Shown here piece after piece: positions 44,599 through 52,968 of a stretch of DNA of 64,000 nucleotides (position 1 is its first letter; each line of letters opens with the position of its first letter). The notes under the pieces were generated by a model, which made no database searches, had not been told where the DNA came from, and was given only the letters and a program-made list of their open reading frames with translations. The DNA comes from Propionispira raffinosivorans DSM 20765. Lineage in GTDB: Bacteria; Bacillota; Negativicutes; Selenomonadales; Selenomonadaceae. The stretch is taken from the NCBI RefSeq assembly GCF_000381065.1, contig NZ_KB905844.1:66262-130261 (forward strand), read 5' to 3'. The position numbers were made by a program, and so were the translations under genes.

Positions 44599-45006
44599 AT
44601 GGATAGTATGACTTTGAAATGTCCTGTAACTATCAAGGCAAAAGTTACGGAAGACTTAAAAAAACAATTAGCGAGTGAGATTCAAAACAATATCAAGAAA
44701 ACAGATTTAGAATTGCAGCAGATTGAATTTCAGGCAAAGCGTATCATGGCAGAACAAGCAAAACAGGATATGCAGGGATTGGAAGCAGTTCGCCAACAAA
44801 TTGATGCGGAAACTAAGAAGCGCCTTGATTTTAAAAATCATTTAGTTGATCAGTTAAAAGAAAGTGGACAGCTTGAAATTGGCGCGGAAATCGTTCAGGG
44901 GACATTGGAAAGAATTGTTGAAATCAAAGTTGGCGATGAAATGCCACAAATTATGAATGCTGAAATTTTGGTGGAAGATGGAAAAATCATTGCCTTCCGC
45001 AACTAA
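44599..45006 (+). CDS. ylqD: YlqD family protein
   Basis: 135 residues, unknown function, conserved between khpA and rimM in Firmicutes. It begins MDSMTLKCPVTIKAKVTE, then has a charged helical stretch (about 25-90, probably coiled coil) and a C-terminal beta-rich part EIVQGTLERIVEIKVGDE. No signal peptide. Four nt separate it from rimM, which lacks its own clear ribosome binding site, so coupling is likely. Confidence 0.85.
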   Translation: MDSMTLKCPVTIKAKVTEDLKKQLASEIQNNIKKTDLELQQIEFQAKRIMAEQAKQDMQGLEAVRQQIDAETKKRLDFKNHLVDQLKESGQLEIGAEIVQGTLERIVEIKVGDEMPQIMNAEILVEDGKIIAFRN

Positions 45007-45010
45007 AACA

Positions 45011-45511
45011 ATGGAAAAATTAATTGTAATTGGTAAGATTGGTGCCCCGCACGGTGTGCGGGGTGATGTTCGTATTATTTCTCTGTCTGATTTCCCCGAT
45101 CGATTTGAGTCTTTGAAAAAAGTTTATTTGGAAGATTCCACAACACTTGAGGTGGAATCAATGAAATACAACAAACAGTTCATTATCATGAAATTTAAGC
45201 AATTCAATGAACGGAATGATATCACGCCTTTTAATGGAAAATTGATCCATGTGAAACGCAGTGAAGTCCCACCGCTTTCTGCAGGTGAGTATTATTCTTT
45301 TGATATCATTGGTTTGTCTGTGTACGATGAAAATAATGAGCTTGTCGGAAACATTACGGAAATATTAAAAACAGGCAGCAATGATGTATATATTGTTTCG
45401 CAAAAAGGGCAAGCAAAACAGATTTTAGTGCCAGCACTTAAAAAGGTTGTAACAGAGATTGATCTCGTGAATGGTAAAATGAAAATTATTCGTCCAGAAG
45501 AGTTGGATTAA
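45011..45511 (+). CDS. rimM: Ribosome maturation factor RimM
   Basis: Binds S19 and assists 30S head assembly. The 166-residue protein starts [22 protein letters not shown], has the RimM barrel and a PRC-barrel domain with [14 protein letters not shown] and [10 protein letters not shown]. The reading frame is open further upstream inside ylqD, but the family N-terminus begins at ATG 45011. It precedes trmD by 2 nt, the standard order. Confidence 0.95.
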   Translation: MEKLIVIGKIGAPHGVRGDVRIISLSDFPDRFESLKKVYLEDSTTLEVESMKYNKQFIIMKFKQFNERNDITPFNGKLIHVKRSEVPPLSAGEYYSFDIIGLSVYDENNELVGNITEILKTGSNDVYIVSQKGQAKQILVPALKKVVTEIDLVNGKMKIIRPEELD

Positions 45512-45513
45512 TT

Positions 45514-46260
45514 ATGCAGATAGATATCATTTCTTTATTTCCTGAGATGTTTGCGGGTCCTTTTGGTCAAAGCATTACCAAAAGAGCAATTGAAAACAAT
45601 CTTTTAAATGTACAAATTACAAATCCTCGTCAATTTGCTTATGACAAACATCAGCAGGTCGATGATGCTCCTTTTGGCGGCGGCAACGGTATGGTTTTGA
45701 AACCAGAACCGTTTTTTCGTGCGGTCAAGCATATTAAAGAAAATACAGAATTTATCAAGCGTCGCGTCGTATTGATGTGTCCGAGTGGACAGCCTTTTAC
45801 GCAAGCTAAAGCAAAAGAATTGGCGGGCTATGATCAGTTGATTTTTGTTTGTGGTCATTATGAAGGTTTTGATGCTCGGATTACGGGTCATCTAGTTGAT
45901 GAAGCTATTTCCATTGGTGATTATGTTCTTACTGGTGGTGAATTGCCCGCAATGGTGATTGTTGATGCATTGTCTAGAATGCTGCCTGGCGTGCTTGGTT
46001 CAGCTGAGTCAGCGCCAACTGATTCGTTTTATGCAGGGCTTTTAGAGTGTCCGCAATATACTCGTCCGCGAGAATATCATGGGCTTTCAGTACCAGATAT
46101 TCTTCTTTCTGGGGATCATGCGAAAATTAATTTGTGGCGTCGCCGAGAGGCTTTGCGTGTAACATTGTACGCACGCCCTGATTTATTAGAAAAGATTGAA
46201 CTTGATTCGACGGACCTCAAACTATTAGCTGAAATAAAAGCAGAACGCAGGGGCAGCTAA
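45514..46260 (+). CDS. trmD: tRNA (guanine(37)-N(1))-methyltransferase TrmD
   Basis: SPOUT methyltransferase that makes m1G37, preventing frameshifts. The 248-residue protein has [10 protein letters not shown] at the start, [17 protein letters not shown], and the knotted SAM site [16 protein letters not shown]. It abuts rimM on one side and the second SPOUT gene on the other (1 nt gap). Confidence 0.97.
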   Translation: MQIDIISLFPEMFAGPFGQSITKRAIENNLLNVQITNPRQFAYDKHQQVDDAPFGGGNGMVLKPEPFFRAVKHIKENTEFIKRRVVLMCPSGQPFTQAKAKELAGYDQLIFVCGHYEGFDARITGHLVDEAISIGDYVLTGGELPAMVIVDALSRMLPGVLGSAESAPTDSFYAGLLECPQYTRPREYHGLSVPDILLSGDHAKINLWRRREALRVTLYARPDLLEKIELDSTDLKLLAEIKAERRGS

Positions 46261-46261
46261 T

Positions 46262-46828
46262 ATGACGGTGTATATTGGTTTGGTACATTATCCGATTTAT
46301 AATCGCAATATGGAAGTTGTAACGACCTCTTTGACCAATTATGATTTGCATGATATTGCACGAACTGCACGGACTTATGGTATGGTTAAATATTTTATTA
46401 TTCAACCAAATGAAGCACAGGCAAAGCTGGCTCAGGCTGTTATTGATTATTGGCAAACTGGTTATGGCAGCGAATATCATAAAGATCGTAAGGAAGCATT
46501 TTCAATTTTGCAACAGGTTGCTACGATTGAAGACGCCATTCAACAAATTCAAGAACGAGAAGGTCAGAGACCTTTTGTTGTAACAACAGATGCACGAACC
46601 TATCCCAATACGATATCATATCAGTTGCTGCGAGATAAGCTAGCTGCGGACGATCAGCCATGCTTACTGCTATTTGGTACGGGCTGGGGTATTGAAAAAG
46701 AGACCATGGCAAAGTTTGATTTTATTCTTACTCCAATTTATGGTGCTGTTGATTATAATCATTTGCCAGTTCGTGCCGCTGCAGCGATTATTTTAGATCG
46801 CCTATTAGGTGAAATCTGGTGGAAATGA
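46262..46828 (+). CDS. SPOUT-type RNA methyltransferase (PF09936 family)
   Basis: 188 residues. It starts MTVYIGLVHYPIYNRN and ends with the SPOUT-like knot region LLLFGTGWGIEKE and NHLPVRAAAAIILDRLLG. Members usually follow trmD in Clostridia and Negativicutes and are annotated as putative tRNA methyltransferases; the target nucleotide is unknown. It begins 1 nt after trmD, pointing to co-expression. Confidence 0.82.
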   Translation: MTVYIGLVHYPIYNRNMEVVTTSLTNYDLHDIARTARTYGMVKYFIIQPNEAQAKLAQAVIDYWQTGYGSEYHKDRKEAFSILQQVATIEDAIQQIQEREGQRPFVVTTDARTYPNTISYQLLRDKLAADDQPCLLLFGTGWGIEKETMAKFDFILTPIYGAVDYNHLPVRAAAAIILDRLLGEIWWK

Positions 46829-46837
46829 AAAAAGTGT

Positions 46838-46866
46838 TTGAAACAAATTTTAATATATGATATAAT
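46838..46866 (+). promoter_or_regulatory. Promoter of rplS
   Basis: TTGAAA (46838-46843), 17 bp, TATAAT (46861-46866) with an extended TGA before it. rplS therefore has its own promoter in addition to read-through from trmD. Confidence 0.8.
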
Positions 46867-46872
46867 GAAAAA

Positions 46873-46932
46873 GTATGTGGACGGTCCTCTGAGTAATGAT
46901 TATATGATTTACCATGAACGTCTGAATTAAGG
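46873..46932 (+). promoter_or_regulatory. Probable L19 (rplS) leader RNA
   Basis: The 5' untranslated region can pair GGACG (near 46879) with CGTCT (near 46919), with inner GGT/ACC pairing, just before the AAGGAGG site of rplS. Its place and size fit the L19 leader known in Firmicutes, through which L19 controls its own synthesis. I cannot confirm the consensus by eye. Confidence 0.45.
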
Positions 46933-46944
46933 AGGAAATTATCA

Positions 46945-47286
46945 ATGAACATTATTCAAGCTTTAGAACAAGAACAACTTCGCTCAGATATTCCTGAATT
47001 TGCACCTGGTGACAGTGTACGTGTACATGTAAAAGTCGTCGAAGGTACGCGTGAACGTATTCAGATGTTTGAAGGCGTTGTAATTGGTCGTCAGAGTACC
47101 GGCGTTCGTGAAACATTTACAGTAAGACGTATATCTTATGGTGTTGGTGTTGAACGTACTTTCCCTGTACATTCTCCAAGACTTGAAAAAATCGACGTTA
47201 TTCGTAGAGGTGTTGTACGCCGCGCGAAACTTTATTATCTTCGTAGCCTTACTGGTAAAGCTGCTCGTATTAAAGAAAGACGTTAG
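46945..47286 (+). CDS. rplS: 50S ribosomal protein L19
   Basis: 113-residue protein located at the 30S-50S interface. It starts [22 protein letters not shown] and includes [16 protein letters not shown] and [18 protein letters not shown], standard L19 features. AAGGAGG lies 9 nt upstream. A terminator follows, before lepB. Confidence 0.98.
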   Translation: MNIIQALEQEQLRSDIPEFAPGDSVRVHVKVVEGTRERIQMFEGVVIGRQSTGVRETFTVRRISYGVGVERTFPVHSPRLEKIDVIRRGVVRRAKLYYLRSLTGKAARIKERR

Positions 47287-47294
47287 TAGTAATG

Positions 47295-47331
47295 ATAGGG
47301 ACTGTATTTCCAGTCCCTATTCTTTGTTTTT
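47295..47331 (+). terminator. Terminator after rplS
   Basis: ATAGGGACTG (47295-47304) and CAGTCCCTAT (47311-47320) form a perfect 10-bp stem with a 6-nt loop, followed by TCTTTGTTTTT. Confidence 0.85.
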
Positions 47332-47349
47332 ATAGGGAGGCTTGCGTTT

Positions 47350-47877
47350 ATGAGTAATATGTCGCTAGGTGAAGAACTTAAAGACTGGATCATATCCATA
47401 CTTATTGCTGTAATATTAGCGTTTTTTATTCGATATTTTATTGTTGAATTATATTTAGTAGATGGACCTTCCATGCGGCCTACTTTACTAAGTCAGGAAC
47501 GTTTGGTGGTAAATAAATTTATTTATCGCTTTAGAGCCCCTGAGCGTGGCGAAGTCTTGATTTTTCAATATCCAAAAGACACTAGTCGCGATTTTATTAA
47601 GAGAGTTATTGCTGTACCTGGCGATACAATTGAGATAAAAGAAGGCAGAGTTTTTGTGAATCAACAATTGATGAATGAACCTTATATTTTAAGTAAAACA
47701 ATGGGAGATTATCCATTATCGACTGTGCCGGATGGTCACATCTTCGTTATGGGCGATAATCGAAATAATTCAGAAGACAGCAGATTTTCTGATGTTGGAT
47801 TTGTTCCGTTTGAATTAATAAAAGGAAAAGCGGTTATGGTATTTTGGCCGTTTGATCATTTAAAGACATTATCTTAA
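47350..47877 (+). CDS. lepB: Signal peptidase I
   Basis: Membrane-bound serine protease that cleaves Sec and Tat signal peptides. The 175-residue protein has one N-terminal membrane segment (about 14-35), the nucleophile Ser41 in GPSMRPTL and the general base Lys84 in DFIKRVIAVPGD. MGDNRNNSEDSR follows in the C-terminal part. This is the short Gram-positive type. AGGGAGGC precedes the ATG. Confidence 0.96.
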   Translation: MSNMSLGEELKDWIISILIAVILAFFIRYFIVELYLVDGPSMRPTLLSQERLVVNKFIYRFRAPERGEVLIFQYPKDTSRDFIKRVIAVPGDTIEIKEGRVFVNQQLMNEPYILSKTMGDYPLSTVPDGHIFVMGDNRNNSEDSRFSDVGFVPFELIKGKAVMVFWPFDHLKTLS

Positions 47878-47886
47878 TTAGACAAC

Positions 47887-47922
47887 AACGCCAGTATATA
47901 GAACCTATATACTGGCGTTTTA
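47887..47922 (+). terminator. Terminator after lepB
   Basis: AACGCCAGTATATAG (47887-47901) and CTATATACTGGCGTT (47905-47919) are perfectly complementary, 15 bp, with a 3-nt loop, and run into TTAT. Confidence 0.85.
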
Positions 47923-47936
47923 TTTATAGAAACAAA

Positions 47937-47970
47937 AAAAGTGGCTGCATCCAAAACCACAGCCACTTTT
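47937..47970 (-). terminator. Terminator of the KTSC gene (minus strand)
   Basis: AAAAGTGGCTG (47937-47947) and CAGCCACTTTT (47960-47970) form an 11-bp stem with T residues after it on the minus strand, 5 bp past the KTSC stop. Confidence 0.8.
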
Positions 47971-47975
47971 ATAAG

Positions 47976-48176
47976 CTAAACTCGATGATAATGATGGATT
48001 ATTTCAATACGGGAAAGAGCAGAACCTAAAGACGCGGAATTAAGAAAATTATCATATTCCGCTTTAGAAACATCTGCATATTGATATAGTAATCCGCCTG
48101 GGAATTTAATTTCCAAGACGTTATTTTCCCAGCCAACACTATCTATTCGACTAGATGATACAGTGTGTCTCTGCAT
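47976..48176 (-). CDS. KTSC domain protein
   Basis: A 66-residue protein made of one KTSC domain: SSSRIDSVGWENNVLEI, the FPGGLLYQYADVS motif and the C-terminal SLGSALSRIEII. These small proteins occur in many bacteria; function unknown, possibly linked to nucleic acid binding. A longer frame to 48338 would add 54 residues including a hydrophobic stretch, but ATG 48176 has AGAAGGGA upstream and gives the domain alone, so the shorter form is preferred. It stands alone, divergent from rbgA. Confidence 0.7.
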   Translation of the reverse strand: MQRHTVSSSRIDSVGWENNVLEIKFPGGLLYQYADVSKAEYDNFLNSASLGSALSRIEIIHHYHRV

Positions 48177-48308
48177 TATAAACCATTCCCTTCTAGACCA
48201 TTTCAACAAATTATGTTGATACTGTAAGTATACGCAAAAAACAACAATTAAACAATAGATAATATTTATAAATAAATAATCAAGAATATGCTTGATGTTA
48301 AGCGATTT

Positions 48309-48359
48309 GTCTACATTTTGTCTACCGCCGTCTACCATTTCACTTTAAAACTGTATAAT
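48309..48359 (+). promoter_or_regulatory. rbgA promoter with three phased GTCTAC repeats
   Basis: TATAAT at 48354-48359 has no consensus -35. Instead GTCTAC occurs at 48309, 48320 and 48330, spaced 11 and 10 bp so that all face one side of the helix; the third copy lies where the -35 would be. Such spacing is typical of response regulators that activate by binding direct repeats over the -35. Confidence 0.5.
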
Positions 48360-48403
48360 ACAGGAAAAGATAATACAAGAAAATTAAAAAAATAAAAATG
48401 CGA

Positions 48404-48435
48404 AACCATTGAGAAATCCAGTACTGTCAATGGTT
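48404..48435 (+). other. Hairpin in the rbgA leader next to the ribosome binding site
   Basis: AACCATTGA (48404-48412) pairs with TCAATGGTT (48427-48435), 9 bp, ending 3 nt before AGGAGG. It could influence ribosome access, or simply protect the leader. Confidence 0.5.
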
Positions 48436-48454
48436 CACAGGAGGATAATAAAAG

Positions 48455-49345
48455 ATGACTGAAGAAATGAAAAATGATTTGCCAACGGTTCATTGGTTTC
48501 CAGGGCATATGGCAAAAGCACGTCGTTTAATTACCGAAAATCTAAAACTCGTTGATGTGGTGATTGAACTTCTTGATGCACGCATTCCCTATAGTAGTGC
48601 TAATCCGATGCTTCTTGAACTTATTGGTGAAAAACCGCGTGTAGTGGCTTTAAATAAGTCTGATCTGGCAGATCCAGCAACGACAAAGGCGTGGATTGAT
48701 TTGTATAAAAAGCAGCAGGTACAAGCTGTTTCTATTGATGCAATGACCGGTGTTGGTATGAAAACTTTAGTGAAGATGGCCGAAGAATTAGCAAGGGTAA
48801 AAACAGAAAAATTAGTGAGTCGTGGTGCGAATGCGAGAGCAGCACGTGTTATGATTTTAGGTATACCGAATGTAGGGAAATCTTCTTTGATTAATCGTTT
48901 AGCTGGTGCATCGGTCACACGGACCGCCGATAAACCAGGTGTGACAAAATCAAAGCAATGGATTAAAATAGGAAAAAATCTAGATTTACTTGATACACCG
49001 GGTATATTATGGCCGAAATTTGAAGATATGACGGTAGGGTTAAAGCTCGCCTTTACTGGAGCAATTAATGATGAAGCATATGATATGGAAAAGGTAATGA
49101 GTGTTTTTTTAGAAACGATGGCAGCAGATTATCCAGAAAGGCTCATAGAACGTTATAAATTAATCGGTGAATTGCCAAAAACATCGGCAGAAATTTTAGA
49201 GATGATTGGTAAAAAACGTGGATTCCTTTTAAAAGGTGGTATTATCGATCATGAAAAAGGTAGACGTATTATCATAAATGAATTTCGTGCCGGCAAGCTT
49301 GGTTTGATTAGTTTGGATCAGCCCAATGCGCAGCAGGTTCATTAA
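48455..49345 (+). CDS. rbgA: Ribosome biogenesis GTPase RbgA (YlqF)
   Basis: Circularly permuted GTPase required for late 50S assembly (incorporation of L16 and others in Bacillus). The 296 residues start with VHWFPGHMAKARRLI. The G4 motif NKSDL then precedes G1 [14 protein letters not shown] and G3 DTPGILWPKF, the permuted order; an RNA-binding C-terminal domain follows. AGGAGG precedes the ATG. rbgA next to rnhB is conserved in Firmicutes, though here a repeat element separates them. Confidence 0.96.
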   Translation: MTEEMKNDLPTVHWFPGHMAKARRLITENLKLVDVVIELLDARIPYSSANPMLLELIGEKPRVVALNKSDLADPATTKAWIDLYKKQQVQAVSIDAMTGVGMKTLVKMAEELARVKTEKLVSRGANARAARVMILGIPNVGKSSLINRLAGASVTRTADKPGVTKSKQWIKIGKNLDLLDTPGILWPKFEDMTVGLKLAFTGAINDEAYDMEKVMSVFLETMAADYPERLIERYKLIGELPKTSAEILEMIGKKRGFLLKGGIIDHEKGRRIIINEFRAGKLGLISLDQPNAQQVH

Positions 49346-49354
49346 ACCTTTGCT

Positions 49355-49388
49355 AAAAGCTGTTTACAATATCGTAGACAGCTTTTTT
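49355..49388 (+). terminator. Terminator after rbgA
   Basis: AAAAGCTGT (49355-49363) and ACAGCTTTT (49378-49386) pair, extended inward by TTAC/GTAG with one wobble, and a T run follows. The gap 49346-49648 (303 bp) holds only this terminator and the palindromic repeat at 49451. Confidence 0.8.
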
Positions 49389-49450
49389 AATCGGAAGAAA
49401 TAAAAGTACTTTTTACAAGGAAACAAATCTTTTGCTATCGAATACAGATT

Positions 49451-49605
49451 ATATATAACGCATTAAAGAAATTCCATCCAGTCTATCAGTCTGCCAAAAA
49501 TGGGGTATAGGGGGCATCGTTTGCTTCCTACGTAAGGCCACGGAGCCCTATACCCCATTCTTGACGATTGCCATATAAAATGTTTAATGCGTTCTATATA
49601 TGTAA
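49451..49605 (+). repeat. Dispersed palindromic repeat, full-length copy
   Basis: About 155 bp without a reading frame. Outer arms: ACGCATTAAA near 49458 and TTTAATGCGT near 49583. Inner arms: a perfect 14-bp pair, AATGGGGTATAGGG (49499-49512) with CCCTATACCCCATT (49546-49559), around a 33-nt loop containing CATCGTTTG, TTCCT, CGTAA and GCCAC. The right part has TTGACGATTGCCATATAAAA. It shares all these blocks with the copy at 52969. It sits between rbgA and rnhB. Confidence 0.85.
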
Positions 49606-49648
49606 TATATTTTTAGAAGAATTATGAGATGGGGCGCAGAATTAATTA

Positions 49649-50416
49649 ATGGATATTCAAAAAATGACGATAAAAGAAATAGAGATATTAGTTAAGCAAA
49701 AAGATTTAATGGCAGAAACAATCACAGCGTTAACAAATGATACACGCAGTGCGGTTCAGAGACTTTTTCGTAAATGGGAACGTGAGCAAAATGAAATACA
49801 GCGAGTCGATGCTTTATATAAATATGAATATCAATTCCAAAAGCAAGGCATTGAATACATTGCTGGTGTAGATGAGGCTGGACGTGGACCTTTAGCTGGT
49901 CCTGTATTTGTAGCTTCTGTTATTTTACCGATCGGTTTATATATTCCTAAAATAAATGATTCGAAAAAAATATCAGCGAAAGTCAGAGAGTCAATTTATG
50001 AATTACTGCTAAAAGAAGCAATTGCTATTGAAAGATCAATTGTGGATGAGAAAACGATTGATCGGATTAATATTTATCAAGCAACGATTAATGGTATGTA
50101 TAATGCGATTTTATCACTAAAGCCAAAACCACAGCAGGTTTTGATTGATGCAGTTCCTTTAGAACAGCTAGAGATACCATCACTGTCTTTGATAAAAGGA
50201 GATGCTATCAGTGCTTCGATTGCAGCAGCATCGATTGTGGCTAAAGTAGAACGTGATCATATGATGGATGAATATGATAAAATGTATCCTGAATATGGTT
50301 TTGCGCAGCACAAGGGATATGGAACAGCCCAACATGTAGCGGCTCTTAAAAAATACGGTCCTTGCCCAATCCATCGTCGCTCTTTTGAACCAGTGAAGTC
50401 GCTTGTGAAGTGTTAA
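49649..50416 (+). CDS. rnhB: Ribonuclease HII
   Basis: Removes ribonucleotides from RNA-DNA hybrids. The 255-residue protein has an N-terminal extension of about 70 residues (KEIEILVKQKD and so on) seen in other Firmicute RNase HII, then the catalytic GVDEAGRGPLAGP, ASIVAKVERDHMM and HKGYGTAQH. The four acidic residues appear intact. The ribosome binding site is weak. It precedes the FliK-like gene by 16 nt. Confidence 0.95.
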   Translation: MDIQKMTIKEIEILVKQKDLMAETITALTNDTRSAVQRLFRKWEREQNEIQRVDALYKYEYQFQKQGIEYIAGVDEAGRGPLAGPVFVASVILPIGLYIPKINDSKKISAKVRESIYELLLKEAIAIERSIVDEKTIDRINIYQATINGMYNAILSLKPKPQQVLIDAVPLEQLEIPSLSLIKGDAISASIAAASIVAKVERDHMMDEYDKMYPEYGFAQHKGYGTAQHVAALKKYGPCPIHRRSFEPVKSLVKC

Positions 50417-50432
50417 GTATGGAGGAATAACT

Positions 50433-52661
50433 ATGGCAATAGAAACGAATGCTACGGGTGTAAATAATATATCGCCTGTAGAGCGGACACAACCTATTTC
50501 AAATAATAGCACAGTCAGTAATAAAAAAGTGGGTGATCAAGCAAGTTCGCCGTTTCAGCCACAAACGAATGTAACAATAGAAAATTCAGTAGCGGATATG
50601 CTGAATGTGTTATCAAAAGCTGCAACAGAGACCGCAGATGGAACACAAAAAATGCCAGCTGAATTACAGAAATTTATCAATAATTTGCTGCAAAATTCTT
50701 TTTCAGTAGATTCTTCTTTATCAGAAGGCCTTGGCAGTGTGCTGCAAAGCCAACGGTTCACGCTTGATCAATTGAATGGCGTAGCAAAAATTTTAGATCA
50801 AATGGGCACTCTGGCGGAAATGGATCAAGCGAAGGTTTTACCGGATGATTTGAAAACACTTTTAAGCAATCTAACGCAGTTAGATGGAAATAATGGAAAA
50901 ACACTTAATTCCGTAAATTTGATGAAAATGGCATTTCAATTGTTAGAAGGGAAATCCGTCGAAGATTTTCCTGCACAATTACAACTTTTGCTAGGGAATA
51001 GCAAAAGTTCTATGCCTGCTTTGCCGCAATCAGAAACAGAAAGTTTAGGCTTTTTGAAACAATTGGTTAAAATGTTTTTGCCGACTCCTTCATCGATAAA
51101 TACTGCATCGCAAAATCAGCAAAATATGGGACAGACTAATGCACCCTCAGCCACGGCTTCAACGAATGTACCTCAGCAAAAATTAGGAACAGGCAATTTG
51201 GAAAATGAAAATCAAACGGCGGCGACGAATACAAAACAATCAATGCCAAATGAAGGCAGCCTGAGAAATCCCTTGCAGACAACAACACAGTCTTTGGCTT
51301 CGGCAACTTATGCTATGCAGAAAAATTTTGGTACAGCAAATGAAAATTTACTGAATACGATGACACTGCAGGAGCCTATTGAAGATTCATTAAATGAATC
51401 GATGGATCAAGAAAATGGAGCCAACAAACAAAATAATCAAGCTGGAGCCAATCCACAAATGAAAGGGCAAGCAATGGCTTCTTCTTTACAGCAAAATGCA
51501 GGAACGAAAACCTTGGCAAATGATATATTAAATCAGCCACTTACCACAAAAACGGATGCAACCTTATCAAGTCCTGGTACATCAGCTGAAACTGAATCAA
51601 TGGACCAAGAAAATGGAGCCAACAAGCAAAATAATCAAGCTGGAGCCAATCCACAAGTGAAAGGACAAGCAATGGCTTCTTCTTTGCAGCAAAATGCAGG
51701 GACGAGAACCTTGGCAAATGATACATTAAATCAGACACTTGCCACAAAAACAGATACAAAGCTGATTTTAACAAATGCTGGTACGGCTGCATTCGATGAA
51801 AATGAAATGATGCAAACGCAAACCAAACTACAAAATTCTGCAGGGTCTCTACCTGGTCAAGCCAATTCTACGATGATGAGACAATTCGTAGTAAGTTCGG
51901 CTGTGAATCCGCAAACCTTGAGTCAGTTATTAGCAGCACCGCTGGAAAATACAGAACAGACGATGCAAACAATGAAGAATTTAGCAAATCAGCTGATGAA
52001 TACGTCTTCATTAGATGAGAAGAGTTTCACTTTATTGAAGAATTTTCTCAATGGAAAACAAGAAATGATGTCAGAAGAGGATGCAAAACAGTTACAGTTG
52101 TTACTGAAACTCAGCGAAAAAAACATACCAACATCTATTTCACAGGCGGCAATCAAGCAAAACCTGCCTGAATTACCAAAATTATGGACATTTGTTCAAC
52201 TTTGTGATTTGAGTGAATTAAAGGATATGCAAGCGAATGAATTAAAAAATGCCAGTAAAAATATGAACGATTTTGCCTCGCTATTACGTAAATCCATGGG
52301 GAATGAAAACTCAATTTCGGAAAATCATCGTTCGATGGCATTTATGACACCGTTGTATTTAGGTGAGAATCAAAAAAATTATCCAACCTATGTTCATATA
52401 TATGACCAGTCTGAAAATGAGAATGGTCCAAATAATGAAAAAAAAGAAACATGGCTCAGGCTTTGTCTTCTTACTGAAAATATTGGTGCGGTAGAAATGG
52501 TATTTCGATTGTATGAAAAAGAAAATATAAATGTGCGGCTGTCTTTTTCAAATACAGACATGGTAGAGTCGTTTAATCAATATATACCAGAACTGAAAGC
52601 TTCTTTTGAAAATTATCCTTTGGTTTTAAAAGATTTTAAAGTGCGGGCGATAGGTGAATAA
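50433..52661 (+). CDS. FliK-like flagellar hook-length control domain protein (YlqG-like)
   Basis: 742 residues, low complexity and rich in Asn, Gln, Thr and Ser, with no signal peptide. The C-terminal part (about 640-740: WLRLCLLTENIGAVEMVFRLY, then VRLSFSNTD and YPLVLKDFKVR) resembles the C-terminal domain of FliK-type secretion-specificity proteins. It is followed after 2 nt by an FlhB-C-like gene, the known partner of FliK; Bacillus ylqG-ylqH has the same order downstream of rnhB. Residues about 322-378 and 388-444 are a near-identical tandem repeat (period 66 residues). No flagellar structural genes are in the window, so the secretion system served is unknown. Confidence 0.65.
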   Translation: MAIETNATGVNNISPVERTQPISNNSTVSNKKVGDQASSPFQPQTNVTIENSVADMLNVLSKAATETADGTQKMPAELQKFINNLLQNSFSVDSSLSEGLGSVLQSQRFTLDQLNGVAKILDQMGTLAEMDQAKVLPDDLKTLLSNLTQLDGNNGKTLNSVNLMKMAFQLLEGKSVEDFPAQLQLLLGNSKSSMPALPQSETESLGFLKQLVKMFLPTPSSINTASQNQQNMGQTNAPSATASTNVPQQKLGTGNLENENQTAATNTKQSMPNEGSLRNPLQTTTQSLASATYAMQKNFGTANENLLNTMTLQEPIEDSLNESMDQENGANKQNNQAGANPQMKGQAMASSLQQNAGTKTLANDILNQPLTTKTDATLSSPGTSAETESMDQENGANKQNNQAGANPQVKGQAMASSLQQNAGTRTLANDTLNQTLATKTDTKLILTNAGTAAFDENEMMQTQTKLQNSAGSLPGQANSTMMRQFVVSSAVNPQTLSQLLAAPLENTEQTMQTMKNLANQLMNTSSLDEKSFTLLKNFLNGKQEMMSEEDAKQLQLLLKLSEKNIPTSISQAAIKQNLPELPKLWTFVQLCDLSELKDMQANELKNASKNMNDFASLLRKSMGNENSISENHRSMAFMTPLYLGENQKNYPTYVHIYDQSENENGPNNEKKETWLRLCLLTENIGAVEMVFRLYEKENINVRLSFSNTDMVESFNQYIPELKASFENYPLVLKDFKVRAIGE
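51395..51765 (+). repeat. Tandem 198-bp-period duplication inside the FliK-like gene
   Basis: Units begin at 51395 and 51593, each with about 170 bp of close similarity followed by a unique spacer. Both encode SMDQENGANKQNNQAGANPQ and then GQAMASSLQQNAGT with a few substitutions. The period is a multiple of three, so the frame is kept. Confidence 0.9.
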
Positions 52662-52663
52662 CT

Positions 52664-52966
52664 ATGATCAATGATGAAAAAAGTGAAAAACAAGAAACTA
52701 TTAAAGCCGTTGCCTTACAATATAGGGAAGATGAAAATACGGCACCAAAAATTGTTGCAAAAGGTAAGGGGAAAGTTGCAGAAAACATTCTGCTTACTGC
52801 GCAAAATAATGCTGTGCCTGTCTATAAGAATAAAACGTTAACAGCAATGCTTATGGCACTGGAAATTGATAAGGAAATTCCACCAGATCTGTATGCCATG
52901 GTTGCTGAGGTTTTAGCGTATGTATATCGAATGGACCAAAAAAGAATGAAGGATTTTAATTTGTAA
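52664..52966 (+). CDS. Stand-alone FlhB C-terminal domain protein (YlqH-like)
   Basis: 100 residues matching the cytoplasmic domain of FlhB/EscU: AENILLTAQNNAVPVYKNKTLT then MALEIDKEIPPDLYAMVAEV and AYVYRMDQ. The NPTH autocleavage motif and the membrane part of FlhB are absent, so it corresponds to the fragment after cleavage. Such proteins (FhlX/YlqH) occur in many Firmicutes and can partly replace the FlhB C-terminal part in some flagellar systems. It follows the FliK-like gene by 2 nt; the two probably act together. Confidence 0.85.
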   Translation: MINDEKSEKQETIKAVALQYREDENTAPKIVAKGKGKVAENILLTAQNNAVPVYKNKTLTAMLMALEIDKEIPPDLYAMVAEVLAYVYRMDQKRMKDFNL

Positions 52967-52968
52967 TG

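Noticed and set aside
48177-48338. N-terminal extension with a membrane segment for the KTSC protein
   Set aside because: The extension is very AT-rich, overlaps the GTCTAC repeats, and the KTSC domain begins right after the internal ATG with a ribosome binding site.
49451-49605. Palindromic repeat as an ordinary rho-independent terminator of rbgA
   Set aside because: A separate terminator with a T tract already exists at 49355-49388, and the repeat has a 33-nt loop, no T run after the stem and sequence relatives at four other loci.
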